Shown here: positions 63,967-64,000 of the stretch, piece by piece
Numbering within the stretch: the stretch's first letter is position 1
Layout of the letters: every line of letters starts with the position of its first letter
Assembly (NCBI RefSeq): GCF_900107585.1
Contig: NZ_FNQM01000004.1
Span: 186,001 to 250,000 of the forward strand
Reading direction: 5' to 3'
Length of the DNA: 64,000 bases
Origin: Rubrimonas cliftonensis
GTDB lineage: Bacteria > Pseudomonadota > Alphaproteobacteria > Rhodobacterales > Rhodobacteraceae
Program-made: the position numbers and the translations under genes
Notes under the pieces: generated by a model
What the model saw: only the letters and a program-made list of their open reading frames with translations
Databases searched by the model: none
What the model was told of the DNA's origin: nothing

Positions 63967-64000
63967 ATGAAGTTCACGAAGATCGCGGCGGCGCTTGCGG
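63967..64000 (+). CDS. Start of a secreted protein gene (partial)
   Basis: ATG at 63967 with a strong GGAGGA site. The first 11 codons (MKFTKIAAALA) are the beginning of a signal peptide. The gene runs off the window. Divergent from the dehydrogenase operon, so it may be a binding protein for the same substrate (inference). Confidence 0.65.
   Translation, partial: MKFTKIAAALA

Overview
The window is very GC-rich, with dense ATGA/GTGA stop-start overlaps. It looks like chromosomal DNA of a marine-type alphaproteobacterium, most likely Rhodobacterales. This is inferred from two VPLPA-CTERM surface proteins, a compact OpgH, many ABC importers and an IS5/IS1031-type element. I saw no rRNA, tRNA or CRISPR.

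Layout. 0.5-14.6 kb: a VPLPA-CTERM protein behind a hairpin-rich leader, then minus-strand genes: an acyl-CoA ligase, an MFS transporter, an oligopeptide-type ABC operon with no binding protein beside it, miaA, a beta-hydroxyacid dehydrogenase, a K+ channel with a zinc ribbon, two SDRs and a zinc-less MDR dehydrogenase. 14.6-21.8 kb (plus): opgH; a four-gene membrane redox unit with a ferric-reductase-like/Rieske fusion; and dgcN-dgcA-dat, which fits the recently described D-glutamate/D-amino-acid catabolic route. 21.9-32.4 kb (minus): a guanidine hydrolase (GdmH-like ureohydrolase) with its own NitT/TauT-type importer, a histidine-rich protein and an MBL-fold hydrolase. Directly upstream is a polyamine-type ABC importer with a cysteine hydrolase and an unknown protein. 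A 2-oxoglutarate/Fe(II) oxygenase is transcribed divergently at 32.7 kb. Together these could import a guanidino or polyamine compound, release guanidine and hydrolyse it (inference).

33.8-37.9 kb: a tungstate/molybdate importer (tupB-tupC-tupA) with an additional ModA-like binding protein, facing a HTH plus binding-protein-like regulator. 38.1-39.8 kb: decayed DNA with a frameshifted IS5-family element abutting a truncated ParE-like toxin, a possible antitoxin tail and an SDR C-terminal scrap. 39.9-48.8 kb: a hybrid histidine kinase, an OmpR-type two-component pair overlapping tail-to-tail with a periplasmic protein gene that has a direct-repeat box in its promoter, VapBC, two cupins, and a second VPLPA-CTERM gene. 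That gene is divergent from a 1192-residue SARP/BTAD-AAA-TPR regulator.

52.5-53.7 kb: a decayed segment with a phosphotriesterase-like tail and a triply disrupted PF07090 amidotransferase-like gene. 53.7-59.4 kb: a complete peptide-type ABC operon. 59.4-63.7 kb: a convergent operon for a large FAD/Fe-S D-2-hydroxyacid dehydrogenase, a GntR/FCD regulator and a 2-keto-4-pentenoate-hydratase-like enzyme. The last 34 bases begin a new secreted-protein gene.
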